Positions 43,916 through 52,332 of a DNA stretch of 64,000 nt are shown here, in pieces (the stretch's first letter is position 1; each line of letters opens with the position of its first letter). The notes below the pieces were generated by a model. The model was not told where the DNA came from. It did no database searches and saw only the letters and a list, made by a program, of their open reading frames with translations. The translations under genes and the position numbers were made by a program. The DNA is from Actinomycetales bacterium. GTDB taxonomy: Bacteria > Actinomycetota > Actinomycetes > Actinomycetales > Cellulomonadaceae. The DNA is taken from contig JAHLLI010000025.1 of NCBI GenBank assembly GCA_020444245.1, positions 1-64,000 on the forward strand, read 5' to 3'.

Positions 43916-45862
43916 GTGAGCACACGATCCTACGGAGCCTCCTCCTCGGCCAGGGGGTCTGGTCCAGCTGCTGCGGCCGGTGGGGACCCTCGTGTTCACG
44001 CCGCTCCCGTCCGGGGGGTCGAGCGCATCGAGGCGCAACGCCGCGCCGGTGGCGCCTTGCCACCTGGCCGCATGGCGCCCGGGCTGGCGCTGGTCGGAGC
44101 AGGCGTGGGTGGCTGGGCGACGAGCCTGGCGTTTCCTGACCGGGGATGGTGGCCGCTGGCCTACGCCGGCATGGCGTGCCTGCTGCTGGCGATGCGCGGC
44201 GCACCACCGGTCCGCGCCGCAGGCATCGGCCTGGTCTGGGGCCTGGCCTTCTTCCTGCCGCTGGTGCACTGGGCACTGCAGGCCACCGGATCGGTGCTGC
44301 CGTGGGTCGCGCTCAGCGTGTTCCAAGCGCTGTACGTCGCCGCCTTCGGCGCACTGTGGGCCTACGCGCGCAGAGCCGTCTGGATCACCGGCCGCCCGCT
44401 CGCCCAGGCAGCCACCGCAGCCGTGCTGTGGGTCGCCATCGAGCAGGTCCGCGGCTCCTGGCCGTTCGGGGGCTTCCCGTGGGGCTTCCTGGCCTTCTCC
44501 CAGACCGAGGCGCCCGTGCTGCGACTCGCGCCCTACGGCGGGGAGGTCCTGGTCTCCGCGATCGTCGCCGCGACCGGGGCGCTGATGGCGCTTGCGCTGC
44601 AGTACCTGCGCCGCACTGCGGTGACGGCCGCGGCTCGGGCGCTGCTCGCTGCGGCGCTCCTGGTCGGCGCCCCGGGCCTGCTTCCCCTGAACGCCGGCCA
44701 GGAGAGCGGCTCACTGCTGATCGGAGCCGTCCAGGGCAACGTCCCGCAGCAAGGCGCCGACTGGGCCGAGCAGGCCCGCGACGTCACGGCCAACCACGCA
44801 GAAGGTACAGAGCGGCTCGCAGCCGACGCCGGAGGGCGCCAGCTGGACCTGGTGGTGTGGCCGGAGAGTGCCGCCGACATCGACCCCCGCACCGACCCGG
44901 CGCAGGCTTCGACCGTGGACCGCGCCGCCGCAGCGGTCGGCGCCCCACTGCTGCTCGGGACCCAGCGGTTCCCCAAAGGGCAGGACATCCGCTACAACGA
45001 GATCATCACCTGGACCGCCGGTGCGGGGGTCGGCGACACGTACGCCAAGCAGCACCCGGTGCCCTTCGGAGAGTACGTCCCCTTCCGATCCTTCTTCCGG
45101 CAGCTGACTCCACTCGTCGACCGGGTCGCCACGGACATGGCAGCCGGCGGCGCCCCCGCAGTGATCGATGTGCGGATCGACGCGCTCGGACGAGACGTGC
45201 GCCTCGCCACCGGGATCTGCTTCGAGGTCGCCTACGCCAGCCTTATCCGCGAGGGAGTCCTCGACGGGGCAGAGCTGATTCTCATCCCGACCAACAACGC
45301 CTCGTTCGGGCGCACCCCGGAGTCGACCCAGCAGCTGGCGATGTCGCGCTTCCGCGCGGTGGAGCACGGCAGGTCGACCGTCCAGGTCTCCACCGTGGGC
45401 GTCAGCGCCATGATCAGGCCGGACGGAACGGTCGTCGCACGCACCGGCCTGTTCACCGACCAGGAGCTCATCGCCTCGCTCCCGCTGCGCACCGCGCTCA
45501 CCCCGGCGGCGCGACTGGGCACGACGCCGCAGACCGCCTTCTACCTCCTGGCGGCGGCCGCCATCGTCAGCGGTGCGCTGGCAGGCCGCCGACGACGGGG
45601 CCGCGACCACAGCTGGCGTCCCTCCCCGCGGCGGCTCCCCGCGCCGGGCGACCAGACCCCGACGCTGCGCGCGCGGGCCCTGCGGATGCCGGCCCGGGTG
45701 TGGATCAGCCGCGTGTGGCCCCCGTGGCTGGAGTGGCGCCTGATCGTCGGTCTCCTCGTGCTGATGGCCGTCGCGGCCTACACCGGGATCCGGCTCGGCC
45801 AGGACATCGTCGAGAAGACCACCACCACAGTGTCGACAACTTCCGGTGCCGCGGCCCCGTAA
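43916..45862 (+). CDS. lnt: Apolipoprotein N-acyltransferase
   Basis: 648 aa. A multi-spanning N-terminal half carries PWGFLAFSQ, followed by a nitrilase-like domain. The catalytic triad is E317 (WPES), K378 (YAKQHPVPFGEYVPFR) and C435 (TGICFEV). Lnt adds the third acyl chain to the N-terminus of lipoproteins. It is longer than the E. coli enzyme because of an N-terminal extension and an extra C-terminal membrane helix (WRLIVGLLVLMAVAAYTGI). It is the last gene of the plus-strand operon and pairs functionally with lspA. Confidence 0.92.
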   Translation: MSTRSYGASSSARGSGPAAAAGGDPRVHAAPVRGVERIEAQRRAGGALPPGRMAPGLALVGAGVGGWATSLAFPDRGWWPLAYAGMACLLLAMRGAPPVRAAGIGLVWGLAFFLPLVHWALQATGSVLPWVALSVFQALYVAAFGALWAYARRAVWITGRPLAQAATAAVLWVAIEQVRGSWPFGGFPWGFLAFSQTEAPVLRLAPYGGEVLVSAIVAATGALMALALQYLRRTAVTAAARALLAAALLVGAPGLLPLNAGQESGSLLIGAVQGNVPQQGADWAEQARDVTANHAEGTERLAADAGGRQLDLVVWPESAADIDPRTDPAQASTVDRAAAAVGAPLLLGTQRFPKGQDIRYNEIITWTAGAGVGDTYAKQHPVPFGEYVPFRSFFRQLTPLVDRVATDMAAGGAPAVIDVRIDALGRDVRLATGICFEVAYASLIREGVLDGAELILIPTNNASFGRTPESTQQLAMSRFRAVEHGRSTVQVSTVGVSAMIRPDGTVVARTGLFTDQELIASLPLRTALTPAARLGTTPQTAFYLLAAAAIVSGALAGRRRRGRDHSWRPSPRRLPAPGDQTPTLRARALRMPARVWISRVWPPWLEWRLIVGLLVLMAVAAYTGIRLGQDIVEKTTTTVSTTSGAAAP

Positions 45863-45872
45863 ATCTCGACCA

Positions 45873-46865
45873 TCACGGTTGCCCCGGTGGCGTCCCCGAG
45901 GGCCCCGAGCCGTTCAGGCGCGCGAGGTAGGCGTTGTACTCCTCGAGCTCGGCGTCGGCGCCGCCGTCACGGTCGATCTGCCGGTCCCGCGCCCTGGACC
46001 GCTGGGTGTCGCTGCGCTGCCACCTGCTGGCGATCAGCAGGAGCATCAGCAGTCCCGGCGCCTCCCCGTAGGACCAGGCCAGCCCACCGGCCAGCTGCTG
46101 GTCCCGCAGGGCATCGATCCCCCAGCCGGCCGGCGGCGCAGCGAACAAGGGGACCATCGGCGCAGTGGCCATCATCACGATCACCCCGAAGAACGCGTGC
46201 AGGGGCATCTCCAGCACCAGGTCCAGTGCCCGCCCATGATGCGTCTGCCGGATCGGCAAGGGGTCGGTGGACAGCACCGGCACCGTGAACAGCAACCCGG
46301 CCACCAGGAACCCCACCTCCAGGGCCAGGTGTCCGGTCCAGGTGCGCAGCAACGGGTCGGCGAGCTCGGCCAGGTACAACCCGTAGAACGCCAGCAGGAA
46401 CAACGGCACCATCACCGCCGGGTGCACGAGTACCCGACTGACCGGACTGCGCAGGGCCCGCCGCGCCGTGACCAGCACCAGCCGGCCCACCCCCCGGTGC
46501 GGTGTCGCGCGCAGCAGCAACGTGCCGGGGCGCCCCAGCACCAGCAGCGGCGGGACGAGCATCATCAACGTCAGCTGCTGGAACATGAACGCCGAGAACA
46601 GCCGCAGCCCGTACCCCTCGATGCCCGCGCCCGTCACGACCGCCAGCACCAGGCAGCCCACCGTGAACGAGATGGTTGCGCCGATCGACCAGCGCCGCCC
46701 TCGCAGCCACAGCCGGCACGCGCCCGCCAGGTACAGCACCAGCAGCGCCACGGCCAGCACCGGAAGGACCGGCACGGGCTGCAGCGTAGGGGCCAGCATC
46801 GTCTCCAGGGACGGTGGTGCGCTCGGCAGCCACACCGGCCCCGTGACGCCCGGGTCGTCCTGCAC
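45873..46865 (-). CDS. ctaG: CtaG-like cytochrome oxidase assembly protein
   Basis: 330 aa with seven or so membrane segments, of the CtaG (caa3-type) family linked to Cu(A)/Cu(B) insertion into heme-copper oxidases. Typical segments are FSAFMFQQLTLMMLVPPLL, LVHPAVMVPLF and EMPLHAFFGVIVMMATAP. GTG 46865 has GGAGGAG upstream. It is convergent with lnt and divergent from the SmtB-like regulator. A broken second copy lies at 48301-48866. Confidence 0.88.
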   Translation of the reverse strand: MQDDPGVTGPVWLPSAPPSLETMLAPTLQPVPVLPVLAVALLVLYLAGACRLWLRGRRWSIGATISFTVGCLVLAVVTGAGIEGYGLRLFSAFMFQQLTLMMLVPPLLVLGRPGTLLLRATPHRGVGRLVLVTARRALRSPVSRVLVHPAVMVPLFLLAFYGLYLAELADPLLRTWTGHLALEVGFLVAGLLFTVPVLSTDPLPIRQTHHGRALDLVLEMPLHAFFGVIVMMATAPMVPLFAAPPAGWGIDALRDQQLAGGLAWSYGEAPGLLMLLLIASRWQRSDTQRSRARDRQIDRDGGADAELEEYNAYLARLNGSGPSGTPPGQP

Positions 46866-46972
46866 CCGCTCCTCCTCCGAGTCTATGCGCTCCCTTCCGA
46901 CGGCCGGATGGGTCTGCTGGCCATCGTCCAGGCCGCGAGGCCGGGGCGACCACAGCGCGCTAAGGTGACGTT

Positions 46973-46992
46973 ATCTGAAGATCCGCGCAGAT
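46973..46992. promoter_or_regulatory. Possible operator of the SmtB-like regulator
   Basis: ATCTG-N10-CAGAT inverted repeat directly before the ribosome binding site GAGGAG (46993-46998). The position and symmetry suit autoregulation by an ArsR/SmtB dimer, and it could also influence divergent ctaG. Confidence 0.45.
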
Positions 46993-47004
46993 GAGGAGAT
47001 GCCC

Positions 47005-47382
47005 ATGGGTCGGGTCCTGCCGCTGGACGGCTGCGTCGGTGGTGATTCGCAGTCCCAACGCGTGGCGCTGGTCCGCGCCAGCGTCCCGGACGACGCCGAG
47101 GCAGGGATGCTGGCCGAGCTGTTCCGCCTGCTCGGTGACGTACGGCGCACCAAGATCCTCTACGCGCTGCTGGAGGCCGGTGAGCTGTGTGTGTGCGACA
47201 TCTCCGCGGCGGTGCAGGTTCCCGAGGCGTCGGTGTCCCAGACAATGCGTCTGCTGCGGGCCTCGGGGGTGGTGGGCAACCGGCGTGAGGGCCGCCGGGT
47301 GTACTACCGGTTGGCCGATGCCCACGTGCGGATGCTGCTGGACGTGTGCCGGGAGCACACCGGACACGAGGGCAGCCGCTGA
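47005..47382 (+). CDS. SmtB-like zinc sensor (ArsR family)
   Basis: 125 aa from ATG 47005, six bases after GAGGAG; ATG 46999 is too close to it. The last helix has D105, H107, H118 and H121, exactly the D-X-H-X10-H-X2-H/E spacing of the SmtB alpha5 zinc site, and a CXC pair lies at C62/C64 in ELCVCD. It is translationally coupled (TGATG) to the CDF exporter gene and should repress it until Zn(II) (or Co(II)) rises. Confidence 0.88.
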   Translation: MGRVLPLDGCVGGDSQSQRVALVRASVPDDAEAGMLAELFRLLGDVRRTKILYALLEAGELCVCDISAAVQVPEASVSQTMRLLRASGVVGNRREGRRVYYRLADAHVRMLLDVCREHTGHEGSR

Positions 47383-48296
47383 TGGGCGTCGGGCACGGTC
47401 ACGGACCCGTCGCTGAGCACGCCGGTGGGCGCTACCGCTGCCGCCTGGCCGGAGCGTTCCTCCTGACCGCGACGTTCTTCGCGGTCGAGCTGGCAGCGGG
47501 GTTGGTCTCCGGCTCGCTCGCGCTGATCTCCGACGCCGGGCACATGGCCGCCGACGTCGTGGCCCTGGGGGCGTCCCTGCTCGCCACCCGGATCGCCACC
47601 CGCCCTGATCCGGCGGGGCGGCGAACCTACGGCTCGTACCGCGCGGAAGTGTTCGCTTCCGGCCTGACGGTGCTGATCATGCTCGGTGTCGGGGTGTACG
47701 TGGTGGTCGAGGCGATCAGTCGGATCGGCGAGGACCCGTCCCTGCCCTCGGGCGTGATGCTCGTGGTCGGTTTCGTGGGCCTGGTGATCAATCTTGTCTC
47801 CATGCTGCTGCTGCGCAGCGGGTCCAAGGACAGCCTCAATGTCCGGGGCGCCTACTTCGAGGTGGTGGCCGACGCTGCCGGTTCCGTCGGCGTCATGGTC
47901 GCCGGTGTTCTGATCATCGCCACCGGGCAGCCGGTCTGGGACCTCGTCGTCGCGCTGGCGATCGCCGTCTTCGTCATCGTCCGTGCCGTAACGCTGGGGC
48001 GGCAGGTCCTCGCGGTACTGGGCCAGCACGCACCCGTCGGCATCGACCCGGAGACCGTCAGCCGAGAACTGGGCGCCGTGCCGGGCGTGAGCGCCATGCA
48101 CGACCTTCACCTGTGGGTGCTGACCTCCGGAATGAACGTCGCCACCGCTCACCTCGTCGCGAGCAGCGGCGCCGACCACGCCGCGGTCCTGGCCGGTGCC
48201 CGGGACGTCCTGCGCGATGGCTTCGGCATCGCCCATGCCACGCTCCAGGTGGAAACGGCTCAGCAGCAGCACGAGTGCTCGGACCTGACCTGGTAG
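47382..48296 (+). CDS. czcD: Cation diffusion facilitator (CzcD/ZitB type)
   Basis: 304 aa Zn(II)/Cd(II)/Co(II)-proton antiporter with six membrane segments and a cytoplasmic C-terminal domain. The His-rich N-terminus (GVGHGHG), the TM2 metal site SDAGHMAADV and the C-terminal MHDLHLWVLTSG are characteristic. TM5 has VVADAAGSVGV, where many relatives have HVLGD, so the second half of the transport site differs. Start ATG 47382 overlaps the regulator stop by one base. Confidence 0.92.
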   Translation: MGVGHGHGPVAEHAGGRYRCRLAGAFLLTATFFAVELAAGLVSGSLALISDAGHMAADVVALGASLLATRIATRPDPAGRRTYGSYRAEVFASGLTVLIMLGVGVYVVVEAISRIGEDPSLPSGVMLVVGFVGLVINLVSMLLLRSGSKDSLNVRGAYFEVVADAAGSVGVMVAGVLIIATGQPVWDLVVALAIAVFVIVRAVTLGRQVLAVLGQHAPVGIDPETVSRELGAVPGVSAMHDLHLWVLTSGMNVATAHLVASSGADHAAVLAGARDVLRDGFGIAHATLQVETAQQQHECSDLTW

Positions 48297-48300
48297 CCGC

Positions 48301-48866
48301 TCAATCGACCGGCGTCCCCGCCGAGCGCTTGGGGGACCCAGGTTGCTCCGTGCCCCCGGGGTCGGTGGCGGCGGCGCGCTCGGCCATGCGAGTGAGCATC
48401 GCGTTGTAGGCGGCCAGATCGGCGTCGCCGCTGCGGTCCGCGGCGCGGTCCAGACGCTTCGCGGTGCGCTCGTCGTCCTTGGTCCACGCCAGGGCGATAC
48501 CGATGGCCAGGGCGAGCATCGGCACCTCGCTGATGTCCCACGCAATCGCGCCACCGGCCGTTGGTCGTCCAGGGCGGACGGCCCCCACGGTCGACCCAGC
48601 ATCCCGAACCACTCAGGGACAAGGAGGGTTTCCTGCATGACCAAGGCGACGCCGAAGAATGCGTGGAACACCCTGGTCGCGAAGAGCAGCAGGAGTCGGA
48701 TCGGGAACGCGGGCCGCCGTGGGCCCGGGTCGATGCCGACCAGAGCGTCGACGAACAGGCAACTGAACCGCCCCGGGTTCAGTGGAGGCGAGCGTGAAGT
48801 GCGCCACCATCAGCACGGATCCGATCTGCCACCGAAGGGCGTACTCGAACGCCGGCGTCAGGCTCC
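48301..48866 (-). pseudogene. Truncated, frameshifted second CtaG-like gene
   Basis: Only the C-terminal half remains: YALRWQIGSVLMVAHFTLAS, then in a shifted frame CLFVDALVGIDPGPRRPA, then FHAFFGVALVMQETLLVPEW, then after another shift GGAIAWDISEVPMLALAIG and the acidic tail. At least two frameshifts are needed. The remnant abuts, and slightly overlaps, the integrase 3' end at the island boundary, so the gene was probably cut when the element's end formed. Confidence 0.75.
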
Positions 48867-50030
48867 GCCGGTGCCTGGCTCGGTGGTGGCCCGGGTGCGG
48901 GTGGTGTGGAAGGCGGCGAGGGCGCGGTGGTCGGCGTCGTCGAGGGTATGCAGGTACTTCTGGGTGGTCTGGATCTGGGCGTGGCCCATGCGTTCCATGA
49001 CCGAGAGGAGGTCGGCTCCGCCGGCGAGGAGCCAGGAGGCGTGGGCGTGGCGTAGGTCGTGCATGCGGGCGGGGAAGTCAATGCCGGAGCGTTGGACGGC
49101 GGGTCGCCAGTAGCGGGTGTTGAAGGTGGCCCTGGACAGGGGTTGGCCGCCTGCGGTCTCCCGAGAGGGGAAGAGCAGGTCATCCGGTCCCAGCCCGAGG
49201 CCATCGATCCGTGCGGCGAGGGCATCGACGAGGTCCTGGGAGACTGCGACGGTGCGGGGCTCGTCGTCCTTGGGGTAAGGCTTGACGATCATGCGCTGGC
49301 CGGTGGGGGAGTCCTTGGCGGAGACCTCGACGATGGTGTCCTGCACGGTGATCGCGCGGGCCCCGGTGTTGATGTGGCGAGGTCGCAGGGCGACCAGCTC
49401 ACCCCAGCGCAGGCCGGTCTCGATAGCCGTCATGACCATCACGGTGAACCGCGGCGGGATCTGCGCCAGCAGCCGGGTGTAATCATCAGGTGTCAGGGTG
49501 CGGGTCCTCGTGGTCACGACCTTGGGTAGGTCGGTGGCCGCGCAGGGGTTGAACGGGATGATCCGGTCGGCCACGGCTCGGGCGAAGATCGAGTGCAGCA
49601 TCACGTGGTACTTCACGATGGACCGCGCGGACAGGCCCTTGCGGGTCTTCCCGGCGGTCTTCGTCGGGTTGGCGGCCTGGTTGACCCAGGCCTGGACCAT
49701 GGCGGGCATGATCCGCGCCATCGGGTAGTCGCCGAAGAAGGGGATGAAGTGGATACGCAGGTTCGAGGCGTACGCGGCGTAGGTGGTGACCTCCAGGTGC
49801 CGGGAGGGCAGCCAGACGTTCTGGACGTACTCACCGAAGGTGATGTGCCCGGCGCGTGGGTCGATCCAAGTTCCCTCGGCCAGGGCGATCTCGGCGCGGA
49901 CCGCGGCTTGCATGGCGGCCTTGTCGGTGCTGAACGTGCCGACGGTGCGCTTGGCTCCGGAAGCGTCGCGGTAGCGGCCTTGGTAGCGCTTCTTGCCGTC
50001 GTCGGCCCGTCGGACCGTCACCCAGGCCAT
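48858..50030 (-). CDS. int: Tyrosine-type site-specific integrase
   Basis: 390 aa. An N-terminal arm-binding domain (YQGRYRDASGAKRTVGTF) and a SAM-like core-binding domain (FGEYVQNVWLPSRHLEV onward) precede the catalytic domain. Catalytic residues are Arg in GLRWGEL, HxxR in HDLRHAHASW, His in MGHAQIQTTQ and Tyr in KYLHTL. ATG 50030 was chosen because the domain starts there. It lies about 160 bases inside the right att repeat and reads away from it, the usual arrangement for a tRNA-integrating element. Confidence 0.93.
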   Translation of the reverse strand: MAWVTVRRADDGKKRYQGRYRDASGAKRTVGTFSTDKAAMQAAVRAEIALAEGTWIDPRAGHITFGEYVQNVWLPSRHLEVTTYAAYASNLRIHFIPFFGDYPMARIMPAMVQAWVNQAANPTKTAGKTRKGLSARSIVKYHVMLHSIFARAVADRIIPFNPCAATDLPKVVTTRTRTLTPDDYTRLLAQIPPRFTVMVMTAIETGLRWGELVALRPRHINTGARAITVQDTIVEVSAKDSPTGQRMIVKPYPKDDEPRTVAVSQDLVDALAARIDGLGLGPDDLLFPSRETAGGQPLSRATFNTRYWRPAVQRSGIDFPARMHDLRHAHASWLLAGGADLLSVMERMGHAQIQTTQKYLHTLDDADHRALAAFHTTRTRATTEPGTGGA

Positions 50031-50188
50031 CGCGACCACCCTGTCGCGGATGTGGGCGCAATGTGGGCAGGCACTGCCGAATACTGGCGAACGGGGGCGA
50101 CCGCTGACGGACCGTTCGGTGCGACTGACCTGGGTGAACGCATGCAAAGAGCCTACTCAGCCGGGGTGGCGGCACAAGAGGGGCTGCA

Positions 50189-50231
50189 CTCATAACCCAG
50201 AGGTCGCAGGTTCAAATCCTGCCCCCGCTAC
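50189..50231 (+). repeat. Right island attachment repeat (3' half of initiator tRNA-Met)
   Basis: 43 bases identical to 23028-23070. Here the repeat is followed by CCA and, within about 65 bases, an imperfect hairpin formed by GTCAGAGGCCCT and AGGGCTTCTGAC, which looks like a native tRNA terminator. The 80 bases upstream do not provide a plausible tRNA 5' half, so this is an att fragment. Confidence 0.85.
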
Positions 50232-50557
50232 CACGTCAGTGCAGGTCAGAGGCCCTGTCGATCTTCGGATCGAGAGGGCTTCTGACGTGCTGGAGTGCGC
50301 TCGGTATGCAGAAGCGCCCCTGACACGCCTCTGACACCCTGCCTCGGGTTGGCAGCGACCTCTGGGTTGTTCGTGGGTTGGACTCTTGCTGCACAGCGCC
50401 CACGCGCGGGCGCAGAGGCGGGCGCGACAGAAGTCGAAGCGGCCGTGGAGGCGCTGCCAAGGTGCCGGGTGACGGGGTTCGCGGCAGGAGGCCGCGGAAG
50501 GCGATCGCGCGAGTAAACAAGGCGCCCTCGAGGTCGCGAGGGTAGTCAGGGACCCCG
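50232..50557. other. Intergenic stretch right of the island
   Basis: A hairpin near 50245-50293 (terminator-like) follows the att repeat. The remainder has no frame with a supportable start or domain. This is probably the original sequence downstream of the tRNA-Met target. Confidence 0.5.
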
Positions 50558-51544
50558 TCAGGGTGCGTCAGGACCCGCATCTCGAGGCAGCACCTTGAAC
50601 CGCCGGGTGAGCCGCGCGCGGCGCGCGGAGCCCGCGCTCCAGACGGTCTGCTGGAACCAGAGGGTGGCCCAGCCTGCGAGGGCCATGCCGGCGATGTTGA
50701 CTACGAGCTGGAGCAGGCTGCCGGTGATCTCGTCGGGCAGGCCGAACGCGATGCCGAGCGCGACGTTGGCCGCGGCCGGGATGGTCGTGACGGAGATGAA
50801 CACCCCCGAGAGGGCGCCGACGCGCGCGGAGGTCAGGGCGAGGACCCCGGCGGAGGAGGCGATCACCGCGACGATGAAGGACCACTTGTCGGGGGTGTAG
50901 ATGAAGCCGGTGTCGGGCCGCGCCGCCGTGATGTCGGAGGCATCCACCCAACCGACGGCCCGGCCGATCAGGGCGGCGAGCGTCGTGGCGGCGATCCCCA
51001 CGGCGAACCCGAGGACGAGTGTCCGCGCGGCCCGCCGTAGCAGGTGGAAGCGGTGGCGGACCAGAGCGACCCCCAGAGCGGCGATCGCGCCGAACTCGGG
51101 GCCGATCACCATCGCCCCGATCACCAGGATCTGGGAGTCCAGGATGATCGCGATGCCCGCGATCAGGGTTGCGAGGCTGATCAGGCTGAGGTACGTCCAG
51201 TTGGCCTCGAAGTCCTCGTACGCCTGCTGGGTCACGTCCGGCCAGACCACCGTGTCCGCCCCGCTGCCCGGCGCGAGGGCCTGAGCCGCGAGGCCGTCCT
51301 TGGAGATCCAGGCGCGCACCGGGGTGACCTGGAGGCTGCCGCGACGGTGGACGTCGAGGGCGAGCAGGCGTTCGATGAGGTCGTTCGCGGCCTCCCGGGC
51401 GACGCTGGCGACGATGACATCGCCGGCCGGTCGCAGTGACGCCCCGGGCATCGAGGACAGGTCGCTGACGGCCGGGTCGTCGGAGAGGATGCGCAGCGCG
51501 GGCTCGGTGAGGTCTGCGGGGGTGGCGATCCGCAGCTGGAGCAT
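50558..51544 (-). CDS. DUF389 (TIGR00341-like) membrane protein
   Basis: 328 aa. An N-terminal soluble region (about 1-110) precedes six or so membrane segments including ISLATLIAGIAIILDSQILV and the conserved GAMVIGPEFGAIAALGVAL. DUF389 proteins have no assigned function. ATG 51544 was chosen because homology begins there; the frame is open for another 108 codons upstream without conserved features. It is downstream of kdpE on the same strand with a gap of about 110 bases. Confidence 0.85.
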   Translation of the reverse strand: MLQLRIATPADLTEPALRILSDDPAVSDLSSMPGASLRPAGDVIVASVAREAANDLIERLLALDVHRRGSLQVTPVRAWISKDGLAAQALAPGSGADTVVWPDVTQQAYEDFEANWTYLSLISLATLIAGIAIILDSQILVIGAMVIGPEFGAIAALGVALVRHRFHLLRRAARTLVLGFAVGIAATTLAALIGRAVGWVDASDITAARPDTGFIYTPDKWSFIVAVIASSAGVLALTSARVGALSGVFISVTTIPAAANVALGIAFGLPDEITGSLLQLVVNIAGMALAGWATLWFQQTVWSAGSARRARLTRRFKVLPRDAGPDAP

Positions 51545-51657
51545 GGTCACGGCGGTCCCTGCGAGGTGAGGTGCTCGATGGGTGCGGTCGGGTGTGATCG
51601 CGAACGCATCGTCCGGCATCCGCCGGGCGGCGCGCCAGCGGTCGCGGCGGCGGCCGG

Positions 51658-52332
51658 TCAGGGCTCGAGCCGGTAGCCGACCCCAGGCTCGGTGATCAGG
51701 TGGCGCGGTGCGGCGGGGTCGGGTTCGAGCTTGGCGCGCAGCTGGGCGAGGTACACGCGTAGGTAGTGCGTCTCGTGGGCCAGGTTCGGTCCGCGGAGCT
51801 CGCGGAGCAGCTCGGTGCGGCCGACGACCTTGCCCGCATGCCGGGCGAGGATCTCGAGGAGCCGCCACTCGGTGGGTGTGAGGCGCACCTCGGCGCCGTC
51901 GCGGGTGACCTTGCGGCGCGGCAGGTCGACGGTGAAGGCCGCGGTCTGGACGACGGGGTCCTCGGGGGTCGTCTCGCGCCGGCGGGTGACGACCCGGAGC
52001 CGGGCGAGCAGCTCGTCCATGGCGAACGGCTTGGCGACGTAGTCGTCGGCTCCGGCGTCCAGCGCGTAGACCTTGTCCTCGGAGTTCTGCCTGGCCGAGA
52101 GCACGAGGACCGGGATCTGGGACCAGCCCCGGATCCCGGCGAGCACCTCCATGCCATCGATGTCCGGCAGCCCGAGGTCGAGGATGACGACCTCGGGGTG
52201 CCAGGCAGCGGCCTTCTGCAGCGCATCGGTGCCCGTGGTGGAGACGGCGACGTCGTAGCGATGGGCTCGCAGGATGATCGCCAGGGCCCTGCCCAGAGCG
52301 GCGTCGTCCTCGACCACGAGCAGCCGGGTCAT
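51658..52332 (-). CDS. kdpE: KdpE response regulator
   Basis: 224 aa OmpR/PhoB-type response regulator. The receiver has acidic DD near the N-terminus, phospho-acceptor Asp in VVILDLGLPD and Lys in DDYVAKPF; the winged-helix DNA-binding domain contains LTPTEWRLLEILARHAGKVV. It activates the kdp operon at low potassium or high osmolarity. Its ATG overlaps the kdpD stop by four bases. Confidence 0.95.
   Translation of the reverse strand: MTRLLVVEDDAALGRALAIILRAHRYDVAVSTTGTDALQKAAAWHPEVVILDLGLPDIDGMEVLAGIRGWSQIPVLVLSARQNSEDKVYALDAGADDYVAKPFAMDELLARLRVVTRRRETTPEDPVVQTAAFTVDLPRRKVTRDGAEVRLTPTEWRLLEILARHAGKVVGRTELLRELRGPNLAHETHYLRVYLAQLRAKLEPDPAAPRHLITEPGVGYRLEP

Noticed and set aside
43916-45862. 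Reading the lnt product as a plain nitrilase-family amidase
   Set aside because: The polytopic N-terminal half and the KQHPVPFGEYVPFR lysine motif are specific to apolipoprotein N-acyltransferase.
50155-50234. Possible complete tRNA ending at the right att repeat
   Set aside because: AGCCGGG about 70 bases upstream pairs with CCCCGCT except for one mismatch, but no D-arm or anticodon 5' strand can be formed between them, so the sequence is an att fragment.
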